The notes below the pieces were generated by a model. It searched no databases and was not told the DNA's origin. It saw only the letters and a program-made list of their open reading frames with translations. The translations under genes and the position numbers were made by a program. Positions 8,469 through 16,906 of a DNA stretch of 64,000 nucleotides are shown piece after piece. Numbering within the stretch: the stretch's first letter is position 1; each line of letters opens with the position of its first letter. This DNA is from JAGKXC01 sp964554385 (GTDB lineage Bacteria; Bacteroidota; Bacteroidia; NS11-12g; UBA955): the NCBI GenBank assembly GCA_964554385.1, contig CAZKOM010000002.1, forward strand, positions 12,718 through 76,717, read 5' to 3'.

Positions 8469-10307
8469 ATGGAACACAGCAATAAGCGAATTGTATTTAT
8501 TTCATTGATACTGCTAATTGCTTTGGTATATTGGATACGATTAATCAATCTCCAATTAGGAGAAAAGGATTATGAAACCGTAGCGATTAATAATGCATTA
8601 AACAAGATTACTTTGTATCCTTCGAGAAGCAATCTATTTGACAGGCATGGAAAGCTTATCGTTTACAACACGCACATTTATGATTTATCGGTTTTTCCCT
8701 TTGAAATTAAAGAACTCGATACTTCATTACTCAGTAAGATTTTAGAAGTACCCGGAAAAGACTTGCTCAATTTATTTGAGGATGCCAAGATTAAAGCGTT
8801 GAGGCGACAAAAGAATAACGCCAACAATAAATCAACTACTTTCTATAGTAACCTATCGCCTAGACAATTTGCATTTTTACGTGAAAATATGTTTCGGCTG
8901 AAAGGATTTTTTATTGAATCCAGAACGGATAGACAGTTTGCTAGTAAGTCAGCACCCCATGCCTTAGGATATTTGGGTGAGGCGAATGAATCATTATTAG
9001 CCAGTGATGAATACTATCAACCTGGCGATTTGGTTGGTATTACTGGCTTAGAGAGGTTTTACGAAAAAGAATTTAGAGGTATAAAAGGAATAAAAACAGT
9101 TTGGCAAAATCGAAAATACGAGCAAAAAGGAGAAGTAAAAGATTCCCAATTCAACTATCCTAGCATTGCCGGACCAGACGCAACCTCCACCTTGGATATC
9201 GACGTACAAAATTACGCTCGATTGTTATTAGAGGGAAAAAAAGGTTCAATAGTGGCCATAGAACCTCAAACTGGGGAAGTCATTGCATTTGTGAACTTTC
9301 CAGATTATGACCCCAATACTTTGGTTGGAAGGTCTCGTGCAAATACGTTTAAATATTTATTAACGGATCCTGTAAAACCCCTATATAACAGAGCAGTTAA
9401 GGGGGTTTACCCACCAGGCAGTACCTTTAAAACCGTTATGGCAGCAATTGCACTTCAAGAAGGTGTTTTGGAACCTGGCACAACCCATGGATGTGGCGGA
9501 GGTTACAGATTGGGAAATATCCGTGTAGGTTGCCATCCCCACGGAGGGCCATTAGATGTTCGAGGTTCCTTACAAATTAGTTGTAATAGTTATTACTGTC
9601 AGGTATTTAGAGATGTAATCGATAATCCGAAGTACAACAATGTAAAAGAGGGTTATGCAGTATTGGAAAAACACTTACGTTCATTTGGACTTGGCAGCCC
9701 TTTGGGTATAGATTTAATGGGTGAAAGCAGAGGAAATATTCCTAGTGTTAATCAGCTGAATAAACGACATGGTAAAAGTTGGAAAAGCAGCACCGTTATT
9801 TCCTTGAGCATTGGTCAAGGAGAAATTTTGTTAACACCTCTACAAATTGCCAATTTAGCGGCAATTATGGCCAACAGAGGTTGGTATATAACTCCTCATT
9901 TAATCAGGAAAATCGATGGTTTCAATGATACCTCGTGGAGACGAAAATTTACTTTAAAAAATTACACGACGGTCAATCCTATGCACTTTGAAACCGTGAT
10001 TGAAGGCATGGCTGGAGTGACTATTCCTGGAGGTACAGCCAACGGGACGGGAATCCCTAATATTGAAATTTGTGCTAAAACGGGTACGGCCCAAAATCCA
10101 CATGGAAAAGATCACAGCGTATACATGGCATTTGCCCCCAAAGACAATCCAAAAATTGCCATTGCTGTTATTGTAGAAAATGGAGGATATGGTGCAACTT
10201 ATGCTGCCCCAATCGCAAATTTAATTATTGAAAGATATTTGAATCCAGGTAAGGAAACACAAAAGCCTGATATGGAAAAGCGTATGTTAGAAAGTAAAAT
10301 CCAGTAA
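8469..10307 (+). CDS. mrdA: Penicillin-binding protein 2 (elongasome transpeptidase)
   Basis: A class B PBP of 612 residues that cross-links peptidoglycan during side-wall growth. An N-terminal transmembrane anchor (about residues 8-25) is followed by the pedestal domain and the transpeptidase domain. The three catalytic motifs are intact: S318-T-F-K, S371-C-N and K537-T-G. The glycosyltransferase partner RodA starts 2 bp downstream. The short C-terminal Lys/Glu-rich tail after residue 590 is typical of Bacteroidota homologues. This is the target of mecillinam-type beta-lactams in other bacteria. Confidence 0.96.
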   Translation: MEHSNKRIVFISLILLIALVYWIRLINLQLGEKDYETVAINNALNKITLYPSRSNLFDRHGKLIVYNTHIYDLSVFPFEIKELDTSLLSKILEVPGKDLLNLFEDAKIKALRRQKNNANNKSTTFYSNLSPRQFAFLRENMFRLKGFFIESRTDRQFASKSAPHALGYLGEANESLLASDEYYQPGDLVGITGLERFYEKEFRGIKGIKTVWQNRKYEQKGEVKDSQFNYPSIAGPDATSTLDIDVQNYARLLLEGKKGSIVAIEPQTGEVIAFVNFPDYDPNTLVGRSRANTFKYLLTDPVKPLYNRAVKGVYPPGSTFKTVMAAIALQEGVLEPGTTHGCGGGYRLGNIRVGCHPHGGPLDVRGSLQISCNSYYCQVFRDVIDNPKYNNVKEGYAVLEKHLRSFGLGSPLGIDLMGESRGNIPSVNQLNKRHGKSWKSSTVISLSIGQGEILLTPLQIANLAAIMANRGWYITPHLIRKIDGFNDTSWRRKFTLKNYTTVNPMHFETVIEGMAGVTIPGGTANGTGIPNIEICAKTGTAQNPHGKDHSVYMAFAPKDNPKIAIAVIVENGGYGATYAAPIANLIIERYLNPGKETQKPDMEKRMLESKIQ

Positions 10308-10309
10308 TA

Positions 10310-11575
10310 ATGAATACTTATAACAAACAACGTCAAGAATCCGTAGATTTCCTTTCGGTGTTTTTATTTCTGGTTTTAATTGTTATCGGTTTTATTTCTA
10401 TTTCATCGTCTACTAGCGATATAAATTGGGATCATTTCAAATTGAGTGGTTTAGCTACAAAACAGATATTCTTTTTAGCTGGCGCATTTGTAATAATACT
10501 AACCATTTTGTTTTCGAATGTTGCGGTTATCGATTATTTTGCTTACGGTTTTTACGGTATTGCACTACTACTTAATATACTCGTTGTATTAATCGGACAT
10601 GAAGTAAAAGGTGCTAAATCTTGGTTTGGTATTGGAGGATTTGGATTACAGCCTTCTGAGTTTGCAAAAGTTGCTACCGCCCTAGCTCTTGCTAAATTTC
10701 TAGGGACCTATGGTGTTCGATTGAAAGGTTGGAAAAATATTAGTATTTCCATGGCTATTTTCCTAATACCCATGATTGTAATACTATTACAAGATGATAC
10801 CGGTAGCGCATTGGTTTTTTTATCTTTTTTTTTAGTATTGTTCAGAGAAGGCTTACCTGGTTGGGTGCTTTTAAGTGCGGTCTGGTTAGGTTTATTGTCA
10901 GGATTTCGAATTATTGGTGATTTTCAAGGTGTTTCGGTTTATTATGGTTACGGTTTACTGTTTGGATTAGCAAGTCTACTTATTTTATTCTTTAGAAAAA
11001 ATAAAGCAGTCATACCTTTGATAATAACGGTTGCGGTTGTATCCTCTACTTTTTACACTGTTGTTGGATCGGCATATCATTCCATATTACAACGACATCA
11101 AAAAAGCAGAATTGAATCTGTATTAGGATTAAAGGAGGATGCTCAAGGAATTGATTTTCACGTTAAACAGTCCAAAATAGCCATTGGAGCTGGAAAGTTA
11201 TGGGGTCGAGGATTTATGAAAGGGACGCAGACCAAGATGGGATTTGTACCCGAACAACATACAGATTTTATTTTTGATACAATTGCTGAAGAATGGGGTT
11301 TCATTGGAACAACGGTATTTTTTATTATTTATATTGGCTTTTTACTAAGGCTAGCGATGTTAGCCGAGCGTCAAACGACAACATTTGGAAGAGTTTTAGG
11401 CTACAGTTTAGTTTGTGTATTATTCTTTCATTTCACCATTAACATTGGAATGACCGTAGGTTTAATGCCCGTTATTGGGATACCACTACCCTATATTTCC
11501 TATGGCGGTAGTTCCTTATGGGCTTTCTCATTGTTTTTATTCATTTTTTTACGCGTTGATCAAGTAAGAAAATAG
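10310..11575 (+). CDS. rodA: Peptidoglycan glycosyltransferase RodA
   Basis: SEDS-family polymerase (421 residues, about ten transmembrane helices) that makes glycan strands for cell elongation with PBP2. Family marks are SWFGIGGFGLQPSEFAK, LLQDDTGSALVF (the essential aspartate region) and, near the C-terminus, GLMPVIGIPLPYISYGGSS. It is the last gene of the mre cluster, 2 bp after mrdA. FtsW is the close paralogue, but the pairing with PBP2/MreBCD supports RodA. No hairpin terminator is visible before the next gene. Confidence 0.95.
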   Translation: MNTYNKQRQESVDFLSVFLFLVLIVIGFISISSSTSDINWDHFKLSGLATKQIFFLAGAFVIILTILFSNVAVIDYFAYGFYGIALLLNILVVLIGHEVKGAKSWFGIGGFGLQPSEFAKVATALALAKFLGTYGVRLKGWKNISISMAIFLIPMIVILLQDDTGSALVFLSFFLVLFREGLPGWVLLSAVWLGLLSGFRIIGDFQGVSVYYGYGLLFGLASLLILFFRKNKAVIPLIITVAVVSSTFYTVVGSAYHSILQRHQKSRIESVLGLKEDAQGIDFHVKQSKIAIGAGKLWGRGFMKGTQTKMGFVPEQHTDFIFDTIAEEWGFIGTTVFFIIYIGFLLRLAMLAERQTTTFGRVLGYSLVCVLFFHFTINIGMTVGLMPVIGIPLPYISYGGSSLWAFSLFLFIFLRVDQVRK

Positions 11576-11611
11576 CGATACAACCATTATTATTGTATAA
11601 AGAAATCATTT

Positions 11612-14600
11612 ATGAGAAACAGACCACAAATTAAGTTTTTGGGTTATGCATTTGCATTGTTTTTATCATCTTCTTGTGGCGATAAACATAATGAAAACGA
11701 GGTTTTATTTGAAAAAATAGATAAAAATCAATCGGGCATTACATTTATCAACACAGTTCCGGAGAACGACACATTGAATCAATTCACATATCACTATCTT
11801 TATAATGGTACCGGTGTTGCTATTGGAGATATTAATAATGATGGTTTACCTGACATGTACTTTTCTGGAAATGAAAAGTCTTCTTGCCTCTATTTAAATA
11901 AAGGTGACTTCAAATTTGAAGACATTACTCAATCTTCTGGTACTATTACCGATCGTTGGGTAAGTGGAGTAACCATGGCGGATGTGAATAATGATGGATT
12001 TCTAGATATTTATGCATGTGTTTCTGGCCCAAGAAAATCTTCCGCCAAGATGGGAAACCTTCTCTTTATCAATCAGAAAAACAATACATTCAAAGAAATG
12101 GCAACGCAATGGGGTGTTGCAGACCAAGGGAATGCTACGTGTGCAACATTTTTCGACATGGATAATGATGGCGACTTAGATATGTATTTGGGTAATCATT
12201 CCGAAAAATTCTTCAACAATATCAGTACTAAATATTCTAAAGAATTAACGTTAAACGAAAATAATCAACAACATTTATTTCGAAACGATGGAAATCGATT
12301 CACTGATATTTCTGAATCCGCCGGAATTAAAGCAATGGGTTATTGCTTAAGTGCCACCGCAGGAGATTTTAACGAAGATGGATTAACGGACCTATACATC
12401 TGTAATGATTACCATGTACCTGATTTTTATCTAATAAATCAAGGAAATGGCAAATTTGAAGATAAGTTCAACGATTATTTCAAGCACAGCAGTACAAACA
12501 GCATGGGAGCAGATCAGGGCGACGTTAACAATGATGGTTATTCTGACCTAATCACATTGGATATGTTGGCTGAAAGTCCGCGCAGATACATGCAATTAAT
12601 GGGGCCCAAAGACTATGACTATACAGTCATGGGAATAAAAAATGGGTTCAAACATCAATATATGAAAAATGCTCTACAAATCAACTTGGGTAATGGTCAT
12701 TTTTCTGACATGTCTTATTTGTATGGCGTTGCCAAAAGCGATTGGAGTTGGTGTCCATTACTGAATGACTTTAACGACGATGGATTTTTGGATTTGTTTG
12801 TTTCCAATGGTTATTACAGAGAGGTAACAGATTTAGATTTCATGTTGTATCAATTAAATAAAGAACAAAGTAAACAGACACAATTCACTCATGAAGAGCT
12901 ACTAAAGCATATACCTTCAGAGAAATTGCAGAATTTTTTGTTTATGAACGAGGGCGGAACAGGCTTTGTTAATAAAGCAGCGGAATTAGGATTAGAAGAT
13001 TTATCACACAGTACTGGCGGCGGATTAGCTGATTTCAATAATGATGGGAGAATGGATTTAGTAGTTTGCAACCAAGGCGAAGAGCCATTTCTATATAAAA
13101 ACACAGGTAATTCGGGTAATTATTTAAATATTAAAGCAGAAGGAACAACAAATAAATTTGGAGTTGGATGTAAATTTTTTGTTGAGGATTCTGTTGGAAT
13201 CAGTGGCAAACCAACCTATAGGAAATTCGTGTTACAACCGTCTCGTGGTTATCAAAGTAGCTCGCAACCGTTAGTGCATATTGGTTTTGGTGATAAAGAA
13301 AAAGCAAGTTCAATAATTGTTGTTTGGCCTGGTGGAAAATTTCAACGGTTAGAAAATGTTGAATTAAATAAAACGATAACAGTTAAAGAAAGTGATGCTT
13401 CCGGTAACTTTAAGTTTGATAATGAACATGAAAAACTCTTTGTTGAAAATTCAGAAGAAATAGGTTTAGATTTTCTGCATGTAGAACAAGAGAATCCTGA
13501 CTTTAAAAGAGAACCGTTATTACCCCATCGGTACACTACCTTAGGTCCAGGAACTGCCTCTGCGGATGTAAATGGTGATGGCTTAATGGATTTATTTATT
13601 ACTAACGCTCGAGAAAGTAATGGTTGTAAATTATATCTACAGAATTCCAATGGTAAATTCTCTGCGGCTAATTCCCAGCCATGGAAAGTGATGAGTTATG
13701 TGGATGTTGTTGGATGTTTGTTTGTAGATACAGACAATGATGGTGATCAGGATTTATATTTAGCCGCGGGAGGTTCAGAATATGATTGGCCTTCAGATAA
13801 ATATAATCACGAGATTTTTATTAACGATGGTAAAGGCAACTTTAAAAGAGGTAATGGAATTTTGCCAAATGTAAATACTAGTGGTGGCACTGTTTGCGCT
13901 GCAGACTATGATGCCGATGGAGATATGGATTTATTTGTTGGTGGAAGAATTTTACCTGGGAATTATCCCAAATTAGGCATACGATCGTATTTACTGCAAA
14001 ACAATGGCGGAAAGTTTAGAGATGTTACCGAAGCTTTAGCTCCTGATTTAGTGCATGCAGGTATGATAACTTCGGCTGTATTTGCCGATTTCTCAGGAGA
14101 TCATTTACCCGATTTAGTCTTATGTGGTGAATGGATGCCTATCATTTTCATGGAAAATCAGAATGGAAAATTGATAAATAAAACCGCCGAATACGGGGAT
14201 GTTTCCATGAGTGGTTGGATGAATAGTATTTTACCTATTGATATCGATAACGACGGGGATTTGGATTTGGTAGTAGGAAACAAAGGAAATAATAGCTTCA
14301 TACAGGCTAGAACAAGTAATCCACTAAAAGTGTATTGGGCCGATTTCGATGGAAATGGCAGAACAGATATAGCTATGAGTTATTCATATAGTGGAATTGA
14401 ATACCCTTTGTTTACCATGGACGAGATGGGACGTGCTTATCCTGTATTTATTCGTAAAAAGTTTACTCGCTATAAAGACATAGCTGGAAAAAGTATATCG
14501 GAGATTTTTGGGCAAGAAACGCTTCAACAAAATAGCTTGATTGCAACTTCATTTTCTAGCGTAATTGCTGTAAATAATGGAGGTAAATTTCAATTTAACC

Positions 14601-15115
14601 CTCTCCCATTTTACGTGCAAGCTGGCCCATTGTATGGTACTGCATTCTTGGATGTTAATACAGATGGTTACGATGATATTTTAGGATTTGGAAATAATTA
14701 TAACACCCGCGTCCCTCATGGCCGGGATGATGCGTTGTCTGGTTTTGTTTTAACCAACAAAAACGGCAATTTAGAATATACGGGAGGCAGCAAAATTAAT
14801 TTATATAACCAGTTGGATGCAAAATCTGTAATTACCATTCCAATTAGAAATAGCCAGACATCTACTTCCAAAGCAACCGTAATTGTGTCTAATTGCAACG
14901 GAGAGTCAAAGAGTTTTACTTTAAATCAAAGCGCTGAATTCATTCCAGCACCCAGATTTAGCAGTTATGCGATGGTTAAACTTAAAAATGGACAAACCAA
15001 AATTGTTAATTTAAATCCAGGAAAAGGCTATTTATCATCCGACGCACCGGGTGTATGGACAAATAAGTCCACATCGAAAGTTGAGTTTTATAATTCTAAA
15101 GGACAAAAACTTTAA
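11612..15115 (+). CDS. FG-GAP/VCBS-repeat and ASPIC/UnbV domain lipoprotein
   Basis: A very large exported lipoprotein (1167 residues; lipobox SSSC at about residue 22). I count 14 calcium-binding-type loops of the form D-x-[DNE]-x-D-G-x-x-D, such as DINNDGLPD, DMDNDGDLD and DYDADGDMD. These mark FG-GAP/VCBS propeller blades in two blocks, about residues 60-480 and 640-1060. Between them lies an ASPIC/UnbV-type domain (about 500-590, with GYQSSSQPLVHIGFG and VVWPGG). This is the CRTAC1-like architecture found in Bacteroidota surface proteins. It may bind ligands or glycans in a calcium-dependent way; no enzyme activity is evident. It lies 36 bp after rodA, and a haloperoxidase-like lipoprotein follows one small gene later. 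Confidence 0.88.
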   Translation: MRNRPQIKFLGYAFALFLSSSCGDKHNENEVLFEKIDKNQSGITFINTVPENDTLNQFTYHYLYNGTGVAIGDINNDGLPDMYFSGNEKSSCLYLNKGDFKFEDITQSSGTITDRWVSGVTMADVNNDGFLDIYACVSGPRKSSAKMGNLLFINQKNNTFKEMATQWGVADQGNATCATFFDMDNDGDLDMYLGNHSEKFFNNISTKYSKELTLNENNQQHLFRNDGNRFTDISESAGIKAMGYCLSATAGDFNEDGLTDLYICNDYHVPDFYLINQGNGKFEDKFNDYFKHSSTNSMGADQGDVNNDGYSDLITLDMLAESPRRYMQLMGPKDYDYTVMGIKNGFKHQYMKNALQINLGNGHFSDMSYLYGVAKSDWSWCPLLNDFNDDGFLDLFVSNGYYREVTDLDFMLYQLNKEQSKQTQFTHEELLKHIPSEKLQNFLFMNEGGTGFVNKAAELGLEDLSHSTGGGLADFNNDGRMDLVVCNQGEEPFLYKNTGNSGNYLNIKAEGTTNKFGVGCKFFVEDSVGISGKPTYRKFVLQPSRGYQSSSQPLVHIGFGDKEKASSIIVVWPGGKFQRLENVELNKTITVKESDASGNFKFDNEHEKLFVENSEEIGLDFLHVEQENPDFKREPLLPHRYTTLGPGTASADVNGDGLMDLFITNARESNGCKLYLQNSNGKFSAANSQPWKVMSYVDVVGCLFVDTDNDGDQDLYLAAGGSEYDWPSDKYNHEIFINDGKGNFKRGNGILPNVNTSGGTVCAADYDADGDMDLFVGGRILPGNYPKLGIRSYLLQNNGGKFRDVTEALAPDLVHAGMITSAVFADFSGDHLPDLVLCGEWMPIIFMENQNGKLINKTAEYGDVSMSGWMNSILPIDIDNDGDLDLVVGNKGNNSFIQARTSNPLKVYWADFDGNGRTDIAMSYSYSGIEYPLFTMDEMGRAYPVFIRKKFTRYKDIAGKSISEIFGQETLQQNSLIATSFSSVIAVNNGGKFQFNPLPFYVQAGPLYGTAFLDVNTDGYDDILGFGNNYNTRVPHGRDDALSGFVLTNKNGNLEYTGGSKINLYNQLDAKSVITIPIRNSQTSTSKATVIVSNCNGESKSFTLNQSAEFIPAPRFSSYAMVKLKNGQTKIVNLNPGKGYLSSDAPGVWTNKSTSKVEFYNSKGQKL

Positions 15116-15129
15116 AAACTCAATATTTG

Positions 15130-15160
15130 TTGTATTTCAATAAAACAATCCTTATCTTTG
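15130..15160 (+). promoter_or_regulatory. Promoter of the 51-aa basic protein gene
   Basis: TTG at 15130-15132 and TATCTTTG at 15153-15160 have a 20-nt spacer, a near-ideal Bacteroidota promoter. The predicted start leaves a leader of roughly 15 nt before the ATG at 15180. Confidence 0.7.
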
Positions 15161-15179
15161 CAGCCTAATTTTTTGAACC

Positions 15180-15335
15180 ATGGGTGTTACCAGATTAAAA
15201 AGAAAAGAAGCCAAAAACAGAGCTCGTTCAACCAAGCGTGTTGATGATATTAAGCGTTTGCGTTTTGTTCCTACCATTCCTTCACCACACAAAGGTGAGT
15301 CTGGTATAATTTTGGAAGACCAAGAGAATAAATAA
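15180..15335 (+). CDS. Small basic protein of 51 residues
   Basis: A short gene supported by a good promoter upstream and a strong terminator downstream. The protein begins MGVTRLKRKEAKNRARSTK and its first half is rich in Lys/Arg. The second half is VPTIPSPHKGES followed by an acidic end. The composition suggests binding to RNA or the ribosome. I recall similar short proteins in Bacteroidota annotated as hypothetical, but I do not recognise a named family. It is transcribed separately from its large neighbours. The gene is surely real; its function is unknown. Confidence 0.75.
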   Translation: MGVTRLKRKEAKNRARSTKRVDDIKRLRFVPTIPSPHKGESGIILEDQENK

Positions 15336-15355
15336 TTTTTTTATTATTATATGAT

Positions 15356-15387
15356 AAAGCGCATCGTTTTCACGGTGCGCTTTTTTT
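15356..15387 (+). terminator. Rho-independent terminator
   Basis: The stem AAGCGCATCG (15357-15366) pairs with CGGTGCGCTT (one G-U) around a 6-nt loop, followed by seven or more T residues. It ends the 51-aa gene. The T-run merges into a TATTTTTG motif used by the next gene. Confidence 0.85.
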
Positions 15388-15394
15388 ATTTTTG
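15387..15394 (+). promoter_or_regulatory. -7 element overlapping a terminator T-run
   Basis: TATTTTTG fits TAnnTTTG and ends 8 nt before the ATG at 15403. It starts inside the T-tract of the upstream terminator. No TTG box is seen at the usual distance. Confidence 0.4.
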
Positions 15395-15402
15395 CTAAAC
15401 CC

Positions 15403-16737
15403 ATGAAGAAAATCTACTTAAATGCAATTTGGTTTCTGATAATTATCAGCATTACCATAATTCAATCTTGTAATTCCCAAAAGGACACAAAGCACAGTTT
15501 ATTGAATGAGAATATTCTGAGTGAATGTAATTTAGCCATTCAAACTTCTATCGTTCAAGATATGGTGCCTGCACCTGTTGGATCACGTAGATACTTTTAC
15601 GCTTCAGTAGCTGCTTACGAAGCCTTGCAGCCATTTTACGCGGATAGTCAGGTAGCTTTAGCTGGGCAATACAATGGATTATCTTCCTCACCAATGCCGG
15701 ATACAACTAAATATTATTGTTTAGATTTAGTGGCTTTATCGGCCCATACTTTTGTTGCGGAGCGATTGGTTTATAACGCCGATACCATTCGTGTTTTCAG
15801 AAGTCACCAATTAGCGGAATATGAAAAATCTCTTTCTAAAGATATGTTTAACCGATCTGTGGCTTATGGTGATAGTGTTGGATCCCATATAGTAAAATGG
15901 TCTAAATCCGATTCATTTGCGCAATATCGAGGTAAATTTTATTTATCGAAGAACACAAGAACAAAATGGCAACCTACTCCTCCTGATTTCACCGATGCTA
16001 TTGAGCCTTATTGGGGAAGAATAAGACCAGCTGGTATTAAAAATGTAAAGGACTTCAAATATCAACAGCCAGAAGTTTACAGCAATAAAAAGGATTCACG
16101 CTTTTACCAAATAACCAAACAAGTGTATGATGAGGTAAATAAAAAAGACAGTCAAAATTTAGCAACTGCATGGTATTGGGATGATAATCCAAATGCTTCA
16201 TTCCATTATGGTCATGCAACAGTCAATGTATTAAAGATATCGCCTGCGGGGCATTGGTTAGCCTTGTTTTCAACGGTAGCAAAACAAAAGAAATACAATT
16301 TAATCCAATCAGCTGAAGGGATGGTTAGGGTTGCAGGTACCATTTTTGATGCATTTATCACTTGTTGGCATATTAAATACGAAACCGAGTACATTAGACC
16401 CATTGATGCCGTTCGACAATTAATCGATTCAACTTGGGAATCACCCATTCAAACACCAGCTTTCCCAGAATATCCATCGGGACATACCGTTGTTTCAAGT
16501 TCCGCGGCTACAATACTCACACACTTGTTTGGTGAAGTAGCATTTGTTGATGATTCAGAAGAACCTTTTGGCCTTGGTAAACGCTCGTTTAAGAACTTTA
16601 GAGAAGCCGCTAATCAAGCTTGTATATCTCGCCTTTATGGCGGTATTCACTTTATTGACGCGATTGAGAATGGCAAACCCATAGGCAACGCCATTGGCCA
16701 ATACCACATTGATCATATCAATACAAAGAGAAAATAA
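15403..16737 (+). CDS. Vanadium-dependent haloperoxidase / PAP2-type lipoprotein
   Basis: A lipoprotein of 444 residues (signal peptide with lipobox IQSC, Cys about residue 23). The C-terminal half has the PAP2/vanadium-peroxidase signature: EYPSGHTVVSSSA with the conserved P-S-G-H, then CISRLYGGIHF with the conserved S-R-x-x-x-G-x-H. A lysine-containing segment (TRKWQP-like, near residue 188) could be the first oxyanion ligand. Family members bind vanadate or phosphate; they are either haloperoxidases or acid phosphatases, and sequence alone does not settle which. The upstream VCBS/ASPIC lipoprotein is a plausible functional neighbour. A perfect inverted repeat follows the stop. Confidence 0.85.
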   Translation: MKKIYLNAIWFLIIISITIIQSCNSQKDTKHSLLNENILSECNLAIQTSIVQDMVPAPVGSRRYFYASVAAYEALQPFYADSQVALAGQYNGLSSSPMPDTTKYYCLDLVALSAHTFVAERLVYNADTIRVFRSHQLAEYEKSLSKDMFNRSVAYGDSVGSHIVKWSKSDSFAQYRGKFYLSKNTRTKWQPTPPDFTDAIEPYWGRIRPAGIKNVKDFKYQQPEVYSNKKDSRFYQITKQVYDEVNKKDSQNLATAWYWDDNPNASFHYGHATVNVLKISPAGHWLALFSTVAKQKKYNLIQSAEGMVRVAGTIFDAFITCWHIKYETEYIRPIDAVRQLIDSTWESPIQTPAFPEYPSGHTVVSSSAATILTHLFGEVAFVDDSEEPFGLGKRSFKNFREAANQACISRLYGGIHFIDAIENGKPIGNAIGQYHIDHINTKRK

Positions 16738-16758
16738 TATACTTTGTTATCCAACAAT

Positions 16759-16796
16759 AAGAAAGGCCTTTAACCAATTAGTTAAAGGCCTTTCTT
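16759..16796. terminator. Bidirectional terminator (perfect 16-bp stem)
   Basis: Bases 16759-16774 are the exact reverse complement of 16781-16796 around a 6-nt loop. Both outer flanks are T-rich on their own strand, so it can stop transcripts from the haloperoxidase gene (plus) and from valS (minus), whose ends face each other here. Confidence 0.85.
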
Positions 16797-16906
16797 GTTT
16801 TATCGACACGAAAATAAGCCTACAAAACAATTAATACCTGGAGTGTTGATTTAGTTTTAGTAACTACTTGATAGTTAGATTTTTATGAGTTTATTTATCA
16901 ATATAA

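Noticed and set aside
16759..16796. Perfect 16-bp inverted repeat as a mobile-element end
   Set aside because: It sits between two convergent gene ends, has T-rich flanks and no transposase nearby; a bidirectional terminator explains it.
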